NCBI GenBank assembly: GCA_029204225.1
Contig: CM055097.1
Span: forward strand, 31,323,599 to 31,387,598
Origin: Diphasiastrum complanatum
Taxonomy: Eukaryota > Streptophyta > Lycopodiopsida > Lycopodiales > Lycopodiaceae
Length of the DNA: 64,000 nucleotides
Reading direction: 5' to 3'
Position numbers and translations under genes: made by a program. The notes below the pieces were generated by a model. The model saw nothing but the letters and a program-made list of their open reading frames with translations, did no database searches and was not told the DNA's origin. Numbering within the stretch: the first letter of the stretch is position 1; the number at the start of each line of letters is the position of its first letter. Below are positions 24,529 to 35,287 of this stretch, in pieces.

Positions 24529-25701
24529 TTAGATAATGACACTATCCTTGATCGTTTCATAGTACCATCTAGGTAATCTTCTAGCTTCTGATGTAGGATG
24601 CTTCCTGCCTGGTGAATAAGTATCCCATACACTTGATCTCTCCTTCCCTTTTCCTTTCTCAACCAAGGTCACTCTAGGTACTTGAATTGGCGTAGGTGAT
24701 ACATGTGTCGATTCAGGTTCCTGTAATAACTCGTCACACAATATAGGGATTCCTCCATCTTGATTCCTATCATAAGGTATCTCTGTATCTTTATGAGTCG
24801 CCTCCTCATCAAAGATTACATCCCTACCTATGATGATTTCCTTACCCTCCAAGTCATACAACTTGTATCCCTTCTCTTGACTATCATATCCAAGGAATAA
24901 ACATTTGGTCACCTTACAATCCAATTTACTTCTGGAATCCTTAGGTATGTGAGCATAAGCAATACTACCAAACACTCTCAAATGACTTACATATGGTTTC
25001 CGACCCATGTAAGCTTCCTCTGGAGTCCGATTCTCTACAACCTTTGTAGGACTTTGATTCAAAAGATAAACCGTTGTCTTAACTGCTTCACCCCAAAACA
25101 TATTTGGAGAATTTTTACTCTTGAGCATACTCCTCACAGTTTCCACTATAGACCGGTTCTTTCTTTCTGCAACTCCATTTTGTTGAGGCGTGTCTATGTT
25201 TGCAAATTGTCTCTTTATACCATGATCCTTGCAAAACACTTCAAATTCCATAGAAATATACTCTCCCACTTTGTTCGAGCGGAGTATCTTGATTTGTCTA
25301 TCAGTTTCTTTCTCCACCTCTGTCTTAAACCACATGAAATACTTGAATGCTTCACCCTTATTCTTGAGAAGATAGATCCGTGTCTTCCTAGAATAGTTAT
25401 CCACAAACACCATGAAGTAACTTGCTCTCACATAAGACTGAGTTCTCATAGGACCACACAAATATGTATGAACAAGTTCTAGAACATTTCTCGCCCTGAA
25501 TGTACTAGACGAATATTTCTTCATATGATGCTTGCCTAAGACATAGCCTTCACAAACCTTGTGATCAGAAACAACTTGAGGTAAACCTATAACCATGTTG
25601 CATTTCCTCAAGACTTGCAGACTTTCGTAGTTCAAATGTCCAAACCTTTCGTGCCATAACTCACCGATCCAATATGCAACACTTGCATGATCATCCACCA
25701 C
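24529..25701 (-). pseudogene. copia integrase (catalytic residues lost)
   Basis: A 390-codon open frame. WHERFGHLNYESLQVLRKCN is the pre-integrase block; VCEGYVLGKHHMKKY has Tyr for the second zinc Cys. The first catalytic Asp (HTD in relatives) is Tyr in VHTYLCGPM. The second (SDNGGEY) is Asn in LRSNKVGEYIS. The Glu is kept in TPQQNGVAERKNRSIVE. The C-terminal DSRSKLDCKVTKCLFLGYDS, KGYKLYDLEGKEIIIGRDVI is regular. The frame is open but the enzyme cannot be active. Confidence 0.92.
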
Positions 25702-26260
25702 CTAAGCCTGAAGTTTGTACAACCAACCTGCAAGTATGCCCTCAGCTACTACTTCATTATCTTTCCTCTTGACGAGACACCGCTCTTCATCAAACTGCAC
25801 CACCATGTGTTGCTTTGCAATAGCTGATACTGAAAGTAAGTTCTTGATTCCTGGTACATAAAGCACGTCCTTTATGTCTCCAATCTTCCCTGAAGGTAGT
25901 TGAACTTGTACTTTTCCAACTCCCTTTATATCTTATTTGTAGTTGTGTCCCAACTTCACATTTGATCCATCATCTAATTTTTGAAAATTAGACAGCCACT
26001 CTCGCCACTCCCGCCTAGGTGTCATATGCTTCGAAGCTCCCGAATCAATAAACCCATAGTCTTCTTCCTTCGAGAAGCCACCACCAGAAGATGTAGATGC
26101 CGAAAACAACTCATAGTCTTCAAGATCCAAAGCATTCAATTTTGCATTAGATGCTTCTTCTTCTTCAGCAAAATCCCCATCTTGCTTTTTCTTGAACTTG
26201 TTGTGCCAGCACTCCTTTGCATAATGCCCTGATTTGACACAAGCAAAGCAGTTTCCCTTT
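25702..26260 (-). pseudogene. copia Gag knuckle and protease
   Basis: CFACVKSGHYAKECW (about 26205-26250) is an intact CCHC knuckle. The 68-codon frame 25933-26139 has EEDYGFIDSGASKHMTPRRE, with DSGA the protease active site, then NFQKLDDGSNVKLGHNYK. A stop follows, and the frame resumes with DIKGVGKVQVQLPSGKIGDI and KNLLSVSAIAKQHMVVQFDE. It is cut at about 26262 in the Gag region; the 5' end and 5' LTR are missing. Confidence 0.85.
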
Positions 26261-26265
26261 CGAAC

Positions 26266-26735
26266 TACTTTTTAAGATATATCTCAGATTTAAGTCCCTG
26301 CTCAGTACTCCGCTATTCAAATCTCAAAATAAGGACAAGATTCATTATCGGGACTTGGTGGCAGTCGACAAGCATATCTATAAAGCTAAGCCTGACAGAA
26401 TGTTACATAATGATTTCAAGTCTATAGATGAGTGCCCAATTCATAATAAAAAATGTAAATTTGTTGATTTTCAGTCTGCTTTTATTTTTTTCATTCTGTT
26501 AAATATTTCTGACAATTCGGAGGCTGTGCCCTCCACTTCTGAAGCAGCTTCTTCTAGTGGTACAAAGTCTGAAAAGTCAAAGATTGAAGACATAGATACT
26601 TTTTTTATTGATTCAAGTTTTAATTTAGATTATTGTTCTGATTTTGATCCTGTTCGAAATAAAGCTACTTTTATGGGCCCTATAACACCCACTACCCTTT
26701 CTCCTTCTGATAAATCTTTGATCACTTGCAGATCT
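26266..26735 (+). CDS. unassigned ORF beside a copia junction
   Basis: A 138-codon frame (26355-26771) opens VAVDKHIYKAKPDRMLHNDF, with CPIHNKKCKFVDFQS, a hydrophobic stretch, a Ser-rich part (STSEAASSSGTKSEKSK) and an acidic tail. I recognise no family. The last codons overlap the start of copia RT sequence at about 26735, so the frame is chimeric at its end. It may be a captured piece or a retroelement linker. Confidence 0.35.
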
Positions 26736-27189
26736 GGGAGAAGCCAGATGTTATCTTGGCTTACAGATTGACAGGGACTATGAGGGAGGTAAATTGTATC
26801 TTCATCAGTCTAGATATACCCAGAAAATCCTACAAGATTTCGGGATGCTGAATTGCAAAGGAGCGAACACTCCAATGCTTGCAGGAACAGTACTGACGAA
26901 CAAAAAATTGTTCAAGGACTGAAGAAGGAAGAGAATTGATGCAGCTTATACCATACAGGAAGTTGATCGGATCATTGATGTACCTTGCAGACTCACACAC
27001 ATCCTGACATTGCTTATGCCATGTTCACGATGAGCCAATTCTGTACAAATCCAGGCTCGAGTCATTGGAAGACTGTAAAATGAATTTTGCAGTACCTCCA
27101 ATTAATGAAGAATTTTGGTTTGTGTTATTGTTGTGATGCAGGGTTCCAGATGCTTTTCTACAGTGATGCTAGCTGGGCATCTCTCAAGG
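26736..27189 (+). pseudogene. copia RT C-terminus and RNase H, plus strand
   Basis: The plus strand reads CYLGLQIDRDYEGGKLYLHQ, SRYTQKILQDFGMLNCKGAN, IPYRKLIGSLMYLAD, HPDIAYAMFTMSQFCTNPGS, and FYSDASWASLKDER at 27150-27190, with two frameshifts. The frame is cut inside RNase H where an Athila/Tat LTR begins. Confidence 0.8.
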
Positions 27190-27713
27190 ATGAAAGATGA
27201 ATGGATAGGATCAATGTGCATATTAACCAATAGGACTTTGGGGCAAGGGCCTTCTCCTTTTTATAAAATGACACCATTTGTACTCTATTTTCATGCTTAT
27301 TGAGAAGGAGGAAACTCTACCAAACTTTGGAGAGAAGCATTCTCATGTGCTATTCACTACTTGCTAATGTTTTTTTATTGTGCTTTCTATTTGCTTCTAG
27401 TTTACATGTTTTTGGTTGTGATAGTGAATGTTTCTCCATTAGCAAGCATAAGGAGCATTTGAGCTAACCTCCACCCTCACTCCCTTTCTCTCTTCCTCCC
27501 TCTATCTCTTCTACTCTTCCATTCACATTCTCTCTAAAATCATGTGGAATGTTAGTTAGTGGTATAGAGTTCATGGCGGGTAGTGTTAGTGGTGAGTAGA
27601 GTTAAGGGAGGAAGTAGAGAAGTATCTAGAAGTTGCATCTTTACATAGTCTAGCATTCTAACCCTTGTTGACAGGCAGAAGGGCTACTACTATGAAAGAT
27701 CTATGTCCCTACA
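27190..27713 (+). repeat. Athila/Tat-like LTR fragment, plus strand
   Basis: It matches 5167-5700 in the opposite orientation, including the TATA region TTTTTATAAAATG (27258-27270), and ends TACA at 27713. About 300 bp at its 5' end are missing. The left edge abuts copia RNase H. Confidence 0.85.
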
Positions 27714-27714
27714 G

Positions 27715-27732
27715 TGGCGCCGTTGCTGAGGA
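27715..27732 (+). other. primer-binding site, tRNA-Asp type
   Basis: TGGCGCCGTTGCTGAGGA differs at two positions from the plant Athila-type site TGGCGCCGTTGCCGGGGA. One G separates it from the LTR end, as in the 5148-5165 copy. Confidence 0.85.
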
Positions 27733-28380
27733 TAGGATCTCTCTAACTAGTATAGCTGCCATTTTAGTTATTTTTTACTTTTTAGAGTAGTTTTAGGTGG
27801 ATTTTAGGGTAGAAAGAGTTAGTTTTCTGTATTTTTTTGTGTTTGGACTATTCCCAGCTAGCGGAGGAGTGTGAGATGGTAGAGGAGGTCCTGAACAGCT
27901 TCTAAGGGCTTGACATCCAAACCAAAACCTGGAATAATCCAAAAAACACACCAATCTGTATTTTGGAAAAAAAAAAAGAGCCAAATTTCTCATCATATTT
28001 TTTTCTCTACAAAACTAGTGAGAGTTAACACTTGCACAACTGGTAGCACCTCCAGGGCATTGTCCCAGACCTGCATAGAAGCCTATGAGAGTTAGTTCCA
28101 AGCAAATTGCAAAAACTAGAGAAAAAATCATAAAAATTCAAAAAACCCTTGTAAAAAACCAAAAAATTTAAATTTCCATAAGAACTCTCGAAGACTCTCT
28201 GAAGGTCCATCTCAGTGAGACCAGGACATAGAAGAGTTTGCGAGAGTTAGTTCCCAGTGCAAGTGCTAGTGCGAATGTTCCCAGTGAAAAAAAGGAGGGA
28301 AATTCCATCAGAACCCTCGCGGACACAGAAAATTTCAGTTCCAGTGGTCAAGAACCCTCGCAAAAAATTCTGAAGTATCC
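27733..28380 (+). other. Athila/Tat-like leader fragment
   Basis: Non-coding, homologous to 3.9-5.1 kb inverted. It keeps GCGAGAGTTAG and CCCTCGC motifs (near 28188, 28240, 28314, 28355) and the phrase CATCTCAGTGAGACCAGGAC also seen near 4490. It stops where copia RT sequence starts at about 28381; gag is absent. Confidence 0.75.
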
Positions 28381-29160
28381 ATTAGTGGCTTGAATCCTAA
28401 GGATTTCAGGGCTTGATCTTTCTTCTTGTACCATTGTCATGCTGACTGCTTCAGACCATAGATACTCCTATGCATTATGCATGCATAAGTAGGAAGTGAA
28501 TTCGAGACATAGCCTCGGGGTTGATCCATGTAGACTTCTTCGTCTAGATCACCATGCAAGAAGGTTGTCTTCTCGTCCACAATGTGAATCCTGAAATCAT
28601 AAGCAGCTGCATATGCAAATAGTAAACGTAGGGACTAATGTTTCATGAGAGGAGAGAAGGTCTTAGAATAGTCAATACCATATCTTTGAGAGAATCCCTT
28701 CGCTACAAGCCTTGTTTTATACTTAGATCTCCATCTGGTCCATACTTCAGCTTGTATACCCACTTGCATTTTACAGTCTTTTGCTTATCTGGTAATGGCT
28801 ACAACGTCCATACCTGGTTCTTCCTCATGGATTCCATCTCCTCATTCATGGCTTGGATCCATTTGCCCCTCTCTAGACATTCAATTGCTTCCTCGAAAGT
28901 TTGTGGTTCGCCACTGAATTCACAAAACTCTTCTGACGTAGAAGCTGAGCTGCCTAGTACAAACCTTGTTGGCGCTCTTCATTCTCTTGTCGATCTTCTA
29001 GGAGATCCTTTACGAACTACAATGCTCTTGTTTTTATCTGCTCTACTAGGTTCGGAACCATTTCGGTTTGCATGTATTGTAGCAGTAGGCTCGCTTGCGA
29101 ATCTTTCTTTGTCTGATTCGTCACTCGAATGAGGTGCGACTCAAACATCTTCATCTGAGT
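28381..29160 (-). pseudogene. copia reverse transcriptase fragment
   Basis: Minus strand: FAYAAAYDFRIHIVDEKTTF, LHGDLDEEVYMDQPRGYVSN and YACIMHRSIYGLKQSA-stop-QWYKKKDQ, where the stop TGA stands for Arg. Upstream, [16 protein letters not shown] marks the RT start near 28740. It is cut at 28381 before YVDD by the joined leader fragment. Confidence 0.8.
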
Positions 29161-30106
29161 ATTCGTCCTCTGCTCCCTCTGTCATAGTTGGTAGATCATA
29201 GTACTGTTTTTCAAGGACTTCATAACTGACAGGATCATCGTTGGCCATTGTTCTGCTCTCATCAAATTTCACATCTCTGACTATTTTCAATGTGTTTGTC
29301 TCTAACATATAGACTTTGTAGTATGATGAATGATTGTCATATCCTACAAGATATCCATGTTCTGCTTTCTCATCAAACTTCTTTTGAAGCCTATCAGAAA
29401 CATGTGCATAAGCTGCACAACCAAAGATACGAATGTCATTTAGATTGGTTTTTTACCCCACCTAATTTGTGTGATATCGTGTGAGGAACACTGGATTTTC
29501 CTGTCTTGTTTTAAATGTAAGCAGCTGTAGCTATTGCTTCAGCCCACAGCACTCTCGAAGCCTTCGAATAGGCCATCATGCACCTAGCAACTTCCATTAG
29601 AGTCCTATTTTATCTTTTTGCAACACTGATGTGTTGTGGTGTGTAAGATGCAGTTCTTCTGTGAATGATTCCACAATCATTGCAGAAATCAGTGAATCGG
29701 TTCGAGACGTATTCTCCACCTCGATCTGTTCTGATCTGCTTCACTTTATTGCCAATGCATCTTTTTGCCCAATTCACATACTCTGTGAACTTGTCAAGCG
29801 CTTCTGATTTATTGTGAATAAAATAGACTCTAAAAAATTTACTGTAATCATCAATAAAAGTTATATAATACTTTGAGCCTCCTACTGAGATCACGTTGAA
29901 AGATTCACAGATGTCAGAATGTACAAGCTCTAGAATCTTTTAGTTCTATAGGAGTCTTTGACAATATGAGTACGTGACATCTTACCCTTCAAACATGCAT
30001 CACAAGTCATCAAACTGGTTGCATTCGAGATGCTCACCCCAGTGATTGCTCCAAGATGACTTGCTTGATATAAGTCCATTGAATTCATATGGCATAGTCT
30101 CATGTG
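29161..30106 (-). pseudogene. copia integrase fragment
   Basis: The 94-codon frame 29610-29894 has YYITFIDDYSKFFRVYFIHN, IRTDRGGEYVSNRFTDFCND and YTPQHISVAKR. The last block normally reads TPQHNGVAER, so the catalytic Glu is Lys. The C-terminal part (29.2-29.6 kb) is in other frames. Same family as the 33.2-34.2 kb integrase. Confidence 0.85.
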
Positions 30107-30784
30107 TCATAGAGTATCTGGTGAATCATCACGAGTCTGATGCACTTGATCTGCAGGTAGGCGTACCTTCAAGTGATACAAATTGTCTTTTTTTCTATCT
30201 TGAGTGATTAGTGTACTGGTACTTGCATCAACAACGTTGCATGCTTTGTTCAAGAACGTTACACACATCCCTGCATCAGCTATTCTTGCCACTAATAGCA
30301 AGTCCTGCTGCAGTGTAGGCATGAATAGAACATCTTCGAGTCGTCTGTCTCTATCGTTTGTGTTGAGCCATAGTGAACCAATACCATTCACTTGATGCTT
30401 TGATCCATCCCCAAGAACGATAAATCTTGATGGATATGCACTCCAGAAATCATACATTATCTGTCTTGATGTATCGAGATGCGAGGTAGCTCCTGAATCA
30501 AGAGTTACCTCTTGTGTGTCAGGCGTTGATACTGCACACATATCTGCACAGATGTAGGTGGTCGAATTTCTATGATTCGACCTTTCTTTGCCCATCTTTG
30601 AACTCTCTGGCTCCTCGACATAGGATGAACTAGTGTTGTTCTCTTGTCTGTTTTGAGCTGATTTGTTTCTTGGGTTCTGGCGGCAGTCCATGGCTGCATG
30701 ACCCTTCTTGTGACAGTGGATACACTCAATTTTTGGATTTAGCCAACATGAATCGATAGTATGTCCTTCGCGTTTGCATCTCAT
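30107..30784 (-). CDS. copia double zinc knuckle and protease
   Basis: A 225-codon open frame. CKREGHTIDSCW completes a first CCHC (the leading Cys is just upstream) and CIHCHKKGHAAMDC is a second. A linker with Asn and Ser leads to the protease VTLDSGATSHLDTSRQIMYD (DSGA active site), LGDGSKHQVNGIGSLWLNTN and VLFMPTLQQDLLLVARIADA. Two knuckles in tandem are less common in plant copia, which usually has one. The same layout is in the 35.2 kb copy. Confidence 0.85.
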   Translation of the reverse strand: MRCKREGHTIDSCWLNPKIECIHCHKKGHAAMDCRQNPRNKSAQNRQENNTSSSYVEEPESSKMGKERSNHRNSTTYICADMCAVSTPDTQEVTLDSGATSHLDTSRQIMYDFWSAYPSRFIVLGDGSKHQVNGIGSLWLNTNDRDRRLEDVLFMPTLQQDLLLVARIADAGMCVTFLNKACNVVDASTSTLITQDRKKDNLYHLKVRLPADQVHQTRDDSPDTL

Positions 30785-31030
30785 GCACGTTTTTTTGTCT
30801 CCACTCTGCTGTTTTAACCTTTTTTTGTTTTTTCACTTGCCTTTGTTGGCTCCTTCTGCTTGCTGATCTCAATCTCGCTTTCAATCTGACTCCCTCTTAG
30901 GCTTGAATTGCTTCTTTGCTTTCTCCTTGTTGTTGTAGAGGGCTTCGTCATAAGCATCCTTGTGATCAAGATGCTCTCGAACTTCGACTTCTTCTCGAAT
31001 CTTGACAATAGCCATTTCGAGTGTCATTGT
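30785..31030 (-). pseudogene. copia Gag C-terminal basic region
   Basis: A Lys/Arg-rich minus-strand frame with SKFESILITRMLMTKPSTTT and EIEISKQKEPTKASEKTKKG, continuing towards the knuckle. It parallels the Gag tail of the 35.3-35.7 kb copy (EAREHYDERNEFDQAL) but is shorter and ends at a junction near 31030. Confidence 0.55.
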
Positions 31031-31607
31031 AGGATCTTTTGCTAGCAACGTTATGGTCTTGGGGAACCTTGCACATATGGTTGATGGTTATGTGTATGAT
31101 GCGGATATTTGTGATGAATGTCCTTATCTTTTCCAGTTTCCTTATTGGCTTCCCGTTGCTGATGCAGTTCTACCTTCTCAGGTGTTTTGGATACCTTGGT
31201 ATGATGTCCCTATCTACTACCTTGGGCATTACGGATACCTTGGCACTCCTGGTTGCTGCTTGATCTTCTTTTGGTTCCTTGGCATTCCTGGTTGTTCCAT
31301 ATTGCTTGGTTTCTGATGACGCGACCGAGATATTCCCTTTGTCACCACAATGTTGATCATGAGTTGTTCCCTTTCTTACCAACTGCCTTTCACCAGGTTC
31401 ACCTTCACCAAAGTCAACGTTGTCGGCAGATTTAGTGTTTGATCCAGTGGGATGGTCGTCCTATTGAGGAGGCCACATGGGAGCCTATTGATGTCTTTTA
31501 TCATACGCCATCACTTGCAGATAAGGATCATGGTCTTGCTGCACTTGTTGATTCCTCTACAACAGATGCTACTCTAGTTGTTGATGCACCAGGGCTTGCT
31601 GCTATTT
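31031..31607 (+). pseudogene. chromodomain tail of a second gypsy element
   Basis: From about 31437 the plus strand reads LIQWDGRPIEEATWEPIDVF, then HTPSLADKDHGLAAL and a stop at 31607. WDGRP.EEATWE is the C-terminal half of a chromovirus chromodomain. The preceding 400 bp have no clear pol motif. It differs in sequence from the 16 kb chromovirus. Confidence 0.6.
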
Positions 31608-32092
31608 GATCCAGTTTCTTTTCGACAGTTGGGTCATTTTTTTGTGTCGGGGAGAGTTATGGACTCGGCTCATTACATTTGCCACGTCCATTTACATTTA
31701 CTTTACTTTATGCATAAGCAGGCCTTGGGACCTTTTTAATTCATTATTGACACTTAGACTTTGTGGTTGGCCTTGGGCCTTATTATTCATTATTTGGAAA
31801 TTTGGACATATTACTGAAGAGTGAGGGCCTTCTTGGAGGGCGCACTATTATCCCTCCCAGTTGGTCCCTTGCCACTGGAAGCTTTCTTTTAGGGCTTCCT
31901 TTAGGCTATAAGTAAGGAATCTGTGTCATTCGTTATTCAACTGATGATATGGATCTCTCTCTTTAGTCTCCTTAATCTCTCTCTTTCATGCTTTCTAGGG
32001 TTAAGTCTTGCTTATGTGACATTTTCATAGCTTAGCTAGGGTTAAGTCTTGCTTATGTGATGCTTTCATAGCTTAGCTCTAGATCAATTGTG
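31608..32092 (+). repeat. probable 3' LTR or UTR fragment with 41-bp tandem repeat
   Basis: It begins with a purine tract (GGGGAGAG at 31648) that may be the plus-strand primer, and has a TATA-like GGCTATAAGTAAGG near 31904. A 41-bp unit is duplicated at 31995-32035 and 32036-32076. It follows the chromodomain stop directly, so it is probably that element's 3' end. It joins copia sequence at about 32093. Confidence 0.5.
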
Positions 32093-33240
32093 GTTTCATT
32101 CGTAATAGCATAGCTCGAAGTCCTTCGTGTTTTGCAGGTATTGTAGGATTCTCTTTGTGATCTTCCAATGTGTTGTTTGACCTGGATTGATATTAAATTG
32201 GCTCAATCTGAACACTGCATAAGCAATGTTCGGTTGTGTATTGTCTACCAAGTACATCAAAGAACCGATAAGCCTTCTGTAAGGCTTATGCTCCATTGCT
32301 TGTCATTCTACTTCATCTCTGGGATAGTCTTCGTTTGTCAGTACTGTACTAGGAACTATTGGAGTATTGACTCCCTTGTAATTTGTCATGCCGAAATCAT
32401 CAATGATCTTCTGAATGTATCTTGTTTGGTGTAGATACAATCTCCCAGTCTGAAAATATCTGTCGATCTATAAACCCAGATATCATTTGGCTTCTCTTAT
32501 GTCTGATATTTCGAAGTGCCTCGAAATATCTGCCTTCACCTGCGTGATCAGATTGTCGCTCCGTGACAGGATCAGAGTGTCATCTACGTAGACACCGACT
32601 ATGATGATCTCTCTGTTTATGATTTTCACATAAAAGTTGTTGTCAGCCATTAAAGGCTGGAAGCCTAAGAATCTAAGTGTGTGATCCTTCTTCTTGTACC
32701 ACTACTGGCAAACTGTTTCAGTCCATAAATGCTTCTGTGCATTCTGCAAGCATAGTTAGCAAGTGACTCGTAGGTAAAACCTGGTGGTTTTAGATCATAG
32801 GCAATTGCATATTCAAATAATATGCGTTGAGAGGTGTGCTTCACAATAGGAGAGAATGTCACTATATAATAAATGTCATACCTCTGTGAGAAGCCATTTG
32901 CAACTATCTTGGCTTTGTACCTTAGCATGGGCAACCATTATGTTTTGATTATTCTTTTGAATACAATAGACTACTTCCATTTTAAATCTGAAAGATCTCA
33001 CAAGATAAATTTGAAAGAGTGCACTTCCATTGTTATTCACAAGAGGCCAAGCATAGGAAAATTAAGAGATCACCAAAAAAGTTGTTTGCACACAATAGAT
33101 TTAACATGCATGGATTTTTTTGTTTTGGATTTATCATGGACCACGGTTGATAATAAAACTGTTTTGTAGGTTGACTCAGGTGCACGTACCACACATTATC
33201 GCATGATGTTTTTATGCTTTTTGTCTGGTCCATACTTGTG
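32093..33240 (-). pseudogene. copia RT and RNase H start, with insertion
   Basis: RNase H entry: HKPYRRLIGSLMYLVDNTQP, NIAYAVFRLSQFNINPGQTT and KITKRILQYLQNTKDFELCY (32096-32296). RT: LRYKAKIVANGFSQRYDIYY and VTFSPIVKHTSQRILFEYAI (32.7-32.93 kb), with SIYGLKQFA following. About 270 bp (roughly 32937-33205) of unrelated sequence separate RYKAK from the upstream KWVYKHKYGPD block, so RT is interrupted. The left end is cut inside RNase H. Confidence 0.85.
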
Positions 33241-34224
33241 CTTGTAGACCCACTTACATTTGATAGTCTTTCTGTCGGCTGGCAGTGGCTGGAGAGTCCA
33301 TACCTTGTTTTGCCTTATGGAGCTCATTTCATCTTCCATGTCCTTGATCCACTTGTCCTTGTCTGGACAGTTGATGGCTTCTTTGTAAGTTTGTGGTTCA
33401 CAACTGAATTCATAGAATTCTTTTTGAGCAAAAGATGAGCTATCAGGTACGTATATGACTGTTGCTCTTCTTTGTCTTGCAGATCTCCTTGAAGATAATA
33501 CAGGCTCAGCAACTACTTTGCCTTTGTCCTGTCTGCTGATAGCGGGACCTCGGTGTATCGCCGGTGTGATGGGTACTCCTGATATGTCGGTCTGCTCATC
33601 ATCCGAACTATCATTCAATTCAGCTGAAATTTGAGTATCTTCATCTGGATGCTCAAGGTTCGCTCCCTCTGTCGATGTGGGTAGGTTATAGTACTGTCTG
33701 TTGAGAACTTCATAGCTGATGGGATCCTCCTCAACCATCATTCTTGTCTCATTAATTTTGACATCTCTGACAGTCTTCACTTCATTGATTTCAGGCATGT
33801 ATACTCTGTAATATGCAAAATACATACCATAGTCAACCAAGAATCCTTCCTTCACCTTTTCATCCAGTTTCTTTATCTTATTACCTGGTATGTGTGCATA
33901 TGCTACACATCCAAAGATCCGAACATGAACCAGTTTTGGCTTGCTTCCCCACCATACCTCATGTGGAGTAGTGTGAGCAATGCTCGACTTGCTTGTCCTA
34001 TTTTGCAGGTAGGCGGTTGTAGCTATTGCTGCAGCCCATAATGATTTTGATGGCTTGGAGTAGGCCATCATTGATCCTGCAACTTCCATGAGAGTCATGT
34101 TCTTCCTCTCTGCTACACCGTTATGCTGTGGTGTATAGGCTGTTATCTTCCTGTGATGAATAGCATGACTTTTACAAAAGTCGATAAAGCGGTTGGAGAT
34201 ATATTCTCCTCCTCTGTCAGTCAT
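33196..34224 (-). CDS. copia integrase to RT linker, long open frame
   Basis: The 342-codon frame holds TDRGGEYISNRFIDFCKSHA, YTPQHNGVAERKNMTLMEVA (catalytic Glu intact), WAAAIATTAYLQNRTSKSSI, VRIFGCVAYAHIPGNKIKKL, an acidic linker with DEDTQISAELNDSSDDEQTD, and the RT start KDKWIKDMEDEMSSIRQNKV, ADRKTIKCKWVYKHKYGPDK. The integrase joins cDNA to host DNA. The upstream half with the first Asp (34.23-34.8 kb) is in other frames. This is one of the best kept frames of the window. Confidence 0.92.
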   Translation of the reverse strand: MTDRGGEYISNRFIDFCKSHAIHHRKITAYTPQHNGVAERKNMTLMEVAGSMMAYSKPSKSLWAAAIATTAYLQNRTSKSSIAHTTPHEVWWGSKPKLVHVRIFGCVAYAHIPGNKIKKLDEKVKEGFLVDYGMYFAYYRVYMPEINEVKTVRDVKINETRMMVEEDPISYEVLNRQYYNLPTSTEGANLEHPDEDTQISAELNDSSDDEQTDISGVPITPAIHRGPAISRQDKGKVVAEPVLSSRRSARQRRATVIYVPDSSSFAQKEFYEFSCEPQTYKEAINCPDKDKWIKDMEDEMSSIRQNKVWTLQPLPADRKTIKCKWVYKHKYGPDKKHKNIMR

Positions 34225-34795
34225 GGTCTGCTTGACTTTCCTTTTGGCCTACTTCTCAGTCCAGTTTACATATTCTGTAAACTTATCAAGAGCTTCAGAT
34301 TTGCTGTGGATGAAAGAGACAATGGCAAACTTACTATAATCATCGATAAAGGTGATGTAGTATCTTAATTTTTTTTACCGACAGTACATCAAAGGGTCCA
34401 TAGATGTCTGAGTGTATCAGCTCCAGGAGTTACATCACTTTGAAGGAATCCTTTGTGAAAGGAGTACGTGACATCTTCCCTTTGATGCATGCATCACAGG
34501 GTGTCAGGTTTGCATCCTTGATGTTCACTCCTATAAATGCGTTATATTGGCTTGCTTTGTATAGTGTCAGTGGGTTCATATGGCATAGTCTCTTGTGCCA
34601 GAGAACGTCTGTAGATTCGTAGACTTGATGAGCCTACTCTGTTGGTAGGTGTATCTTCAAGTGATACAGGTTTTCTCTTCGTCTGTCTTGTGTGATAAGT
34701 GTATTAGAGCTAGCATCAGTCACATTGCATGTCTGGTCTGTGAATGTCACACACATGCCTGCATCTACTATTCTATCAACTGATAGCAGATCTTT

Positions 34796-35287
34796 CTACA
34801 GTGTCGGCACATACAAGACATCATTCAGTCTTTTGTCTTTGCCATTAGTGCTCAGCCAAAGTGCTCCAGTGCCGCTTACTTCGTGTCGTGATCCATCTCC
34901 CAACAATATATCTAGAGGAGTCAGTTTGACGTCGACGATCATCTGCCTTGTTGTCACAAAGTGCGACGTGGCTCCTGAGTCCAAAACTATGTCTTGAACG
35001 TCAGATGTGGATGTTGCACATATATCAGTGCTTAGGTAAGCAGTAAAATTTTTGCTAGCTCGATCTTCAGCCATCTTTGAGGATTCAAACTCCTCCACGT
35101 ATGATGTGTTGTGCGTGCTTTCCTTCTTGCTCTGCATCTTGTTGTTTCTTGGATTGTCATAGCAATCCATGGCTGCATGACCTTTCTTGTGACAATGTAT
35201 GCACTCAATCTTTGGATTTAGCTAGCATTTATCCACTGTGTCGCCGTCACGTTTGCATCTCTTGCATGTCTTCTTGTCATTGCCTTG
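34796..35287 (-). pseudogene. copia zinc knuckles and protease (second copy)
   Basis: Minus-strand IECIHCHKKGHAAMDCYDNP carries an intact knuckle; the knuckle before it reads CKRCKRDGDTVDKC with Asp for His. The frame 34796-35170 has QDIVLDSGATSHFVTTRQMI (DSGA kept), LLGDGSRHEVSGTGALWLST and DKRLNDVLYVPTL. It is clearly the same family as 30107-30784 but diverged. Confidence 0.87.

Noticed and set aside
24949..25482. Plus-strand 177-codon ORF
   Set aside because: It is the antisense shadow of the copia integrase at 24529-25701.
31002..31316. Plus-strand 104-codon ORF as a membrane protein
   Set aside because: It overlaps the Gag end of a minus-strand copia and a gypsy chromodomain region; its aromatic richness looks like a frame artefact.
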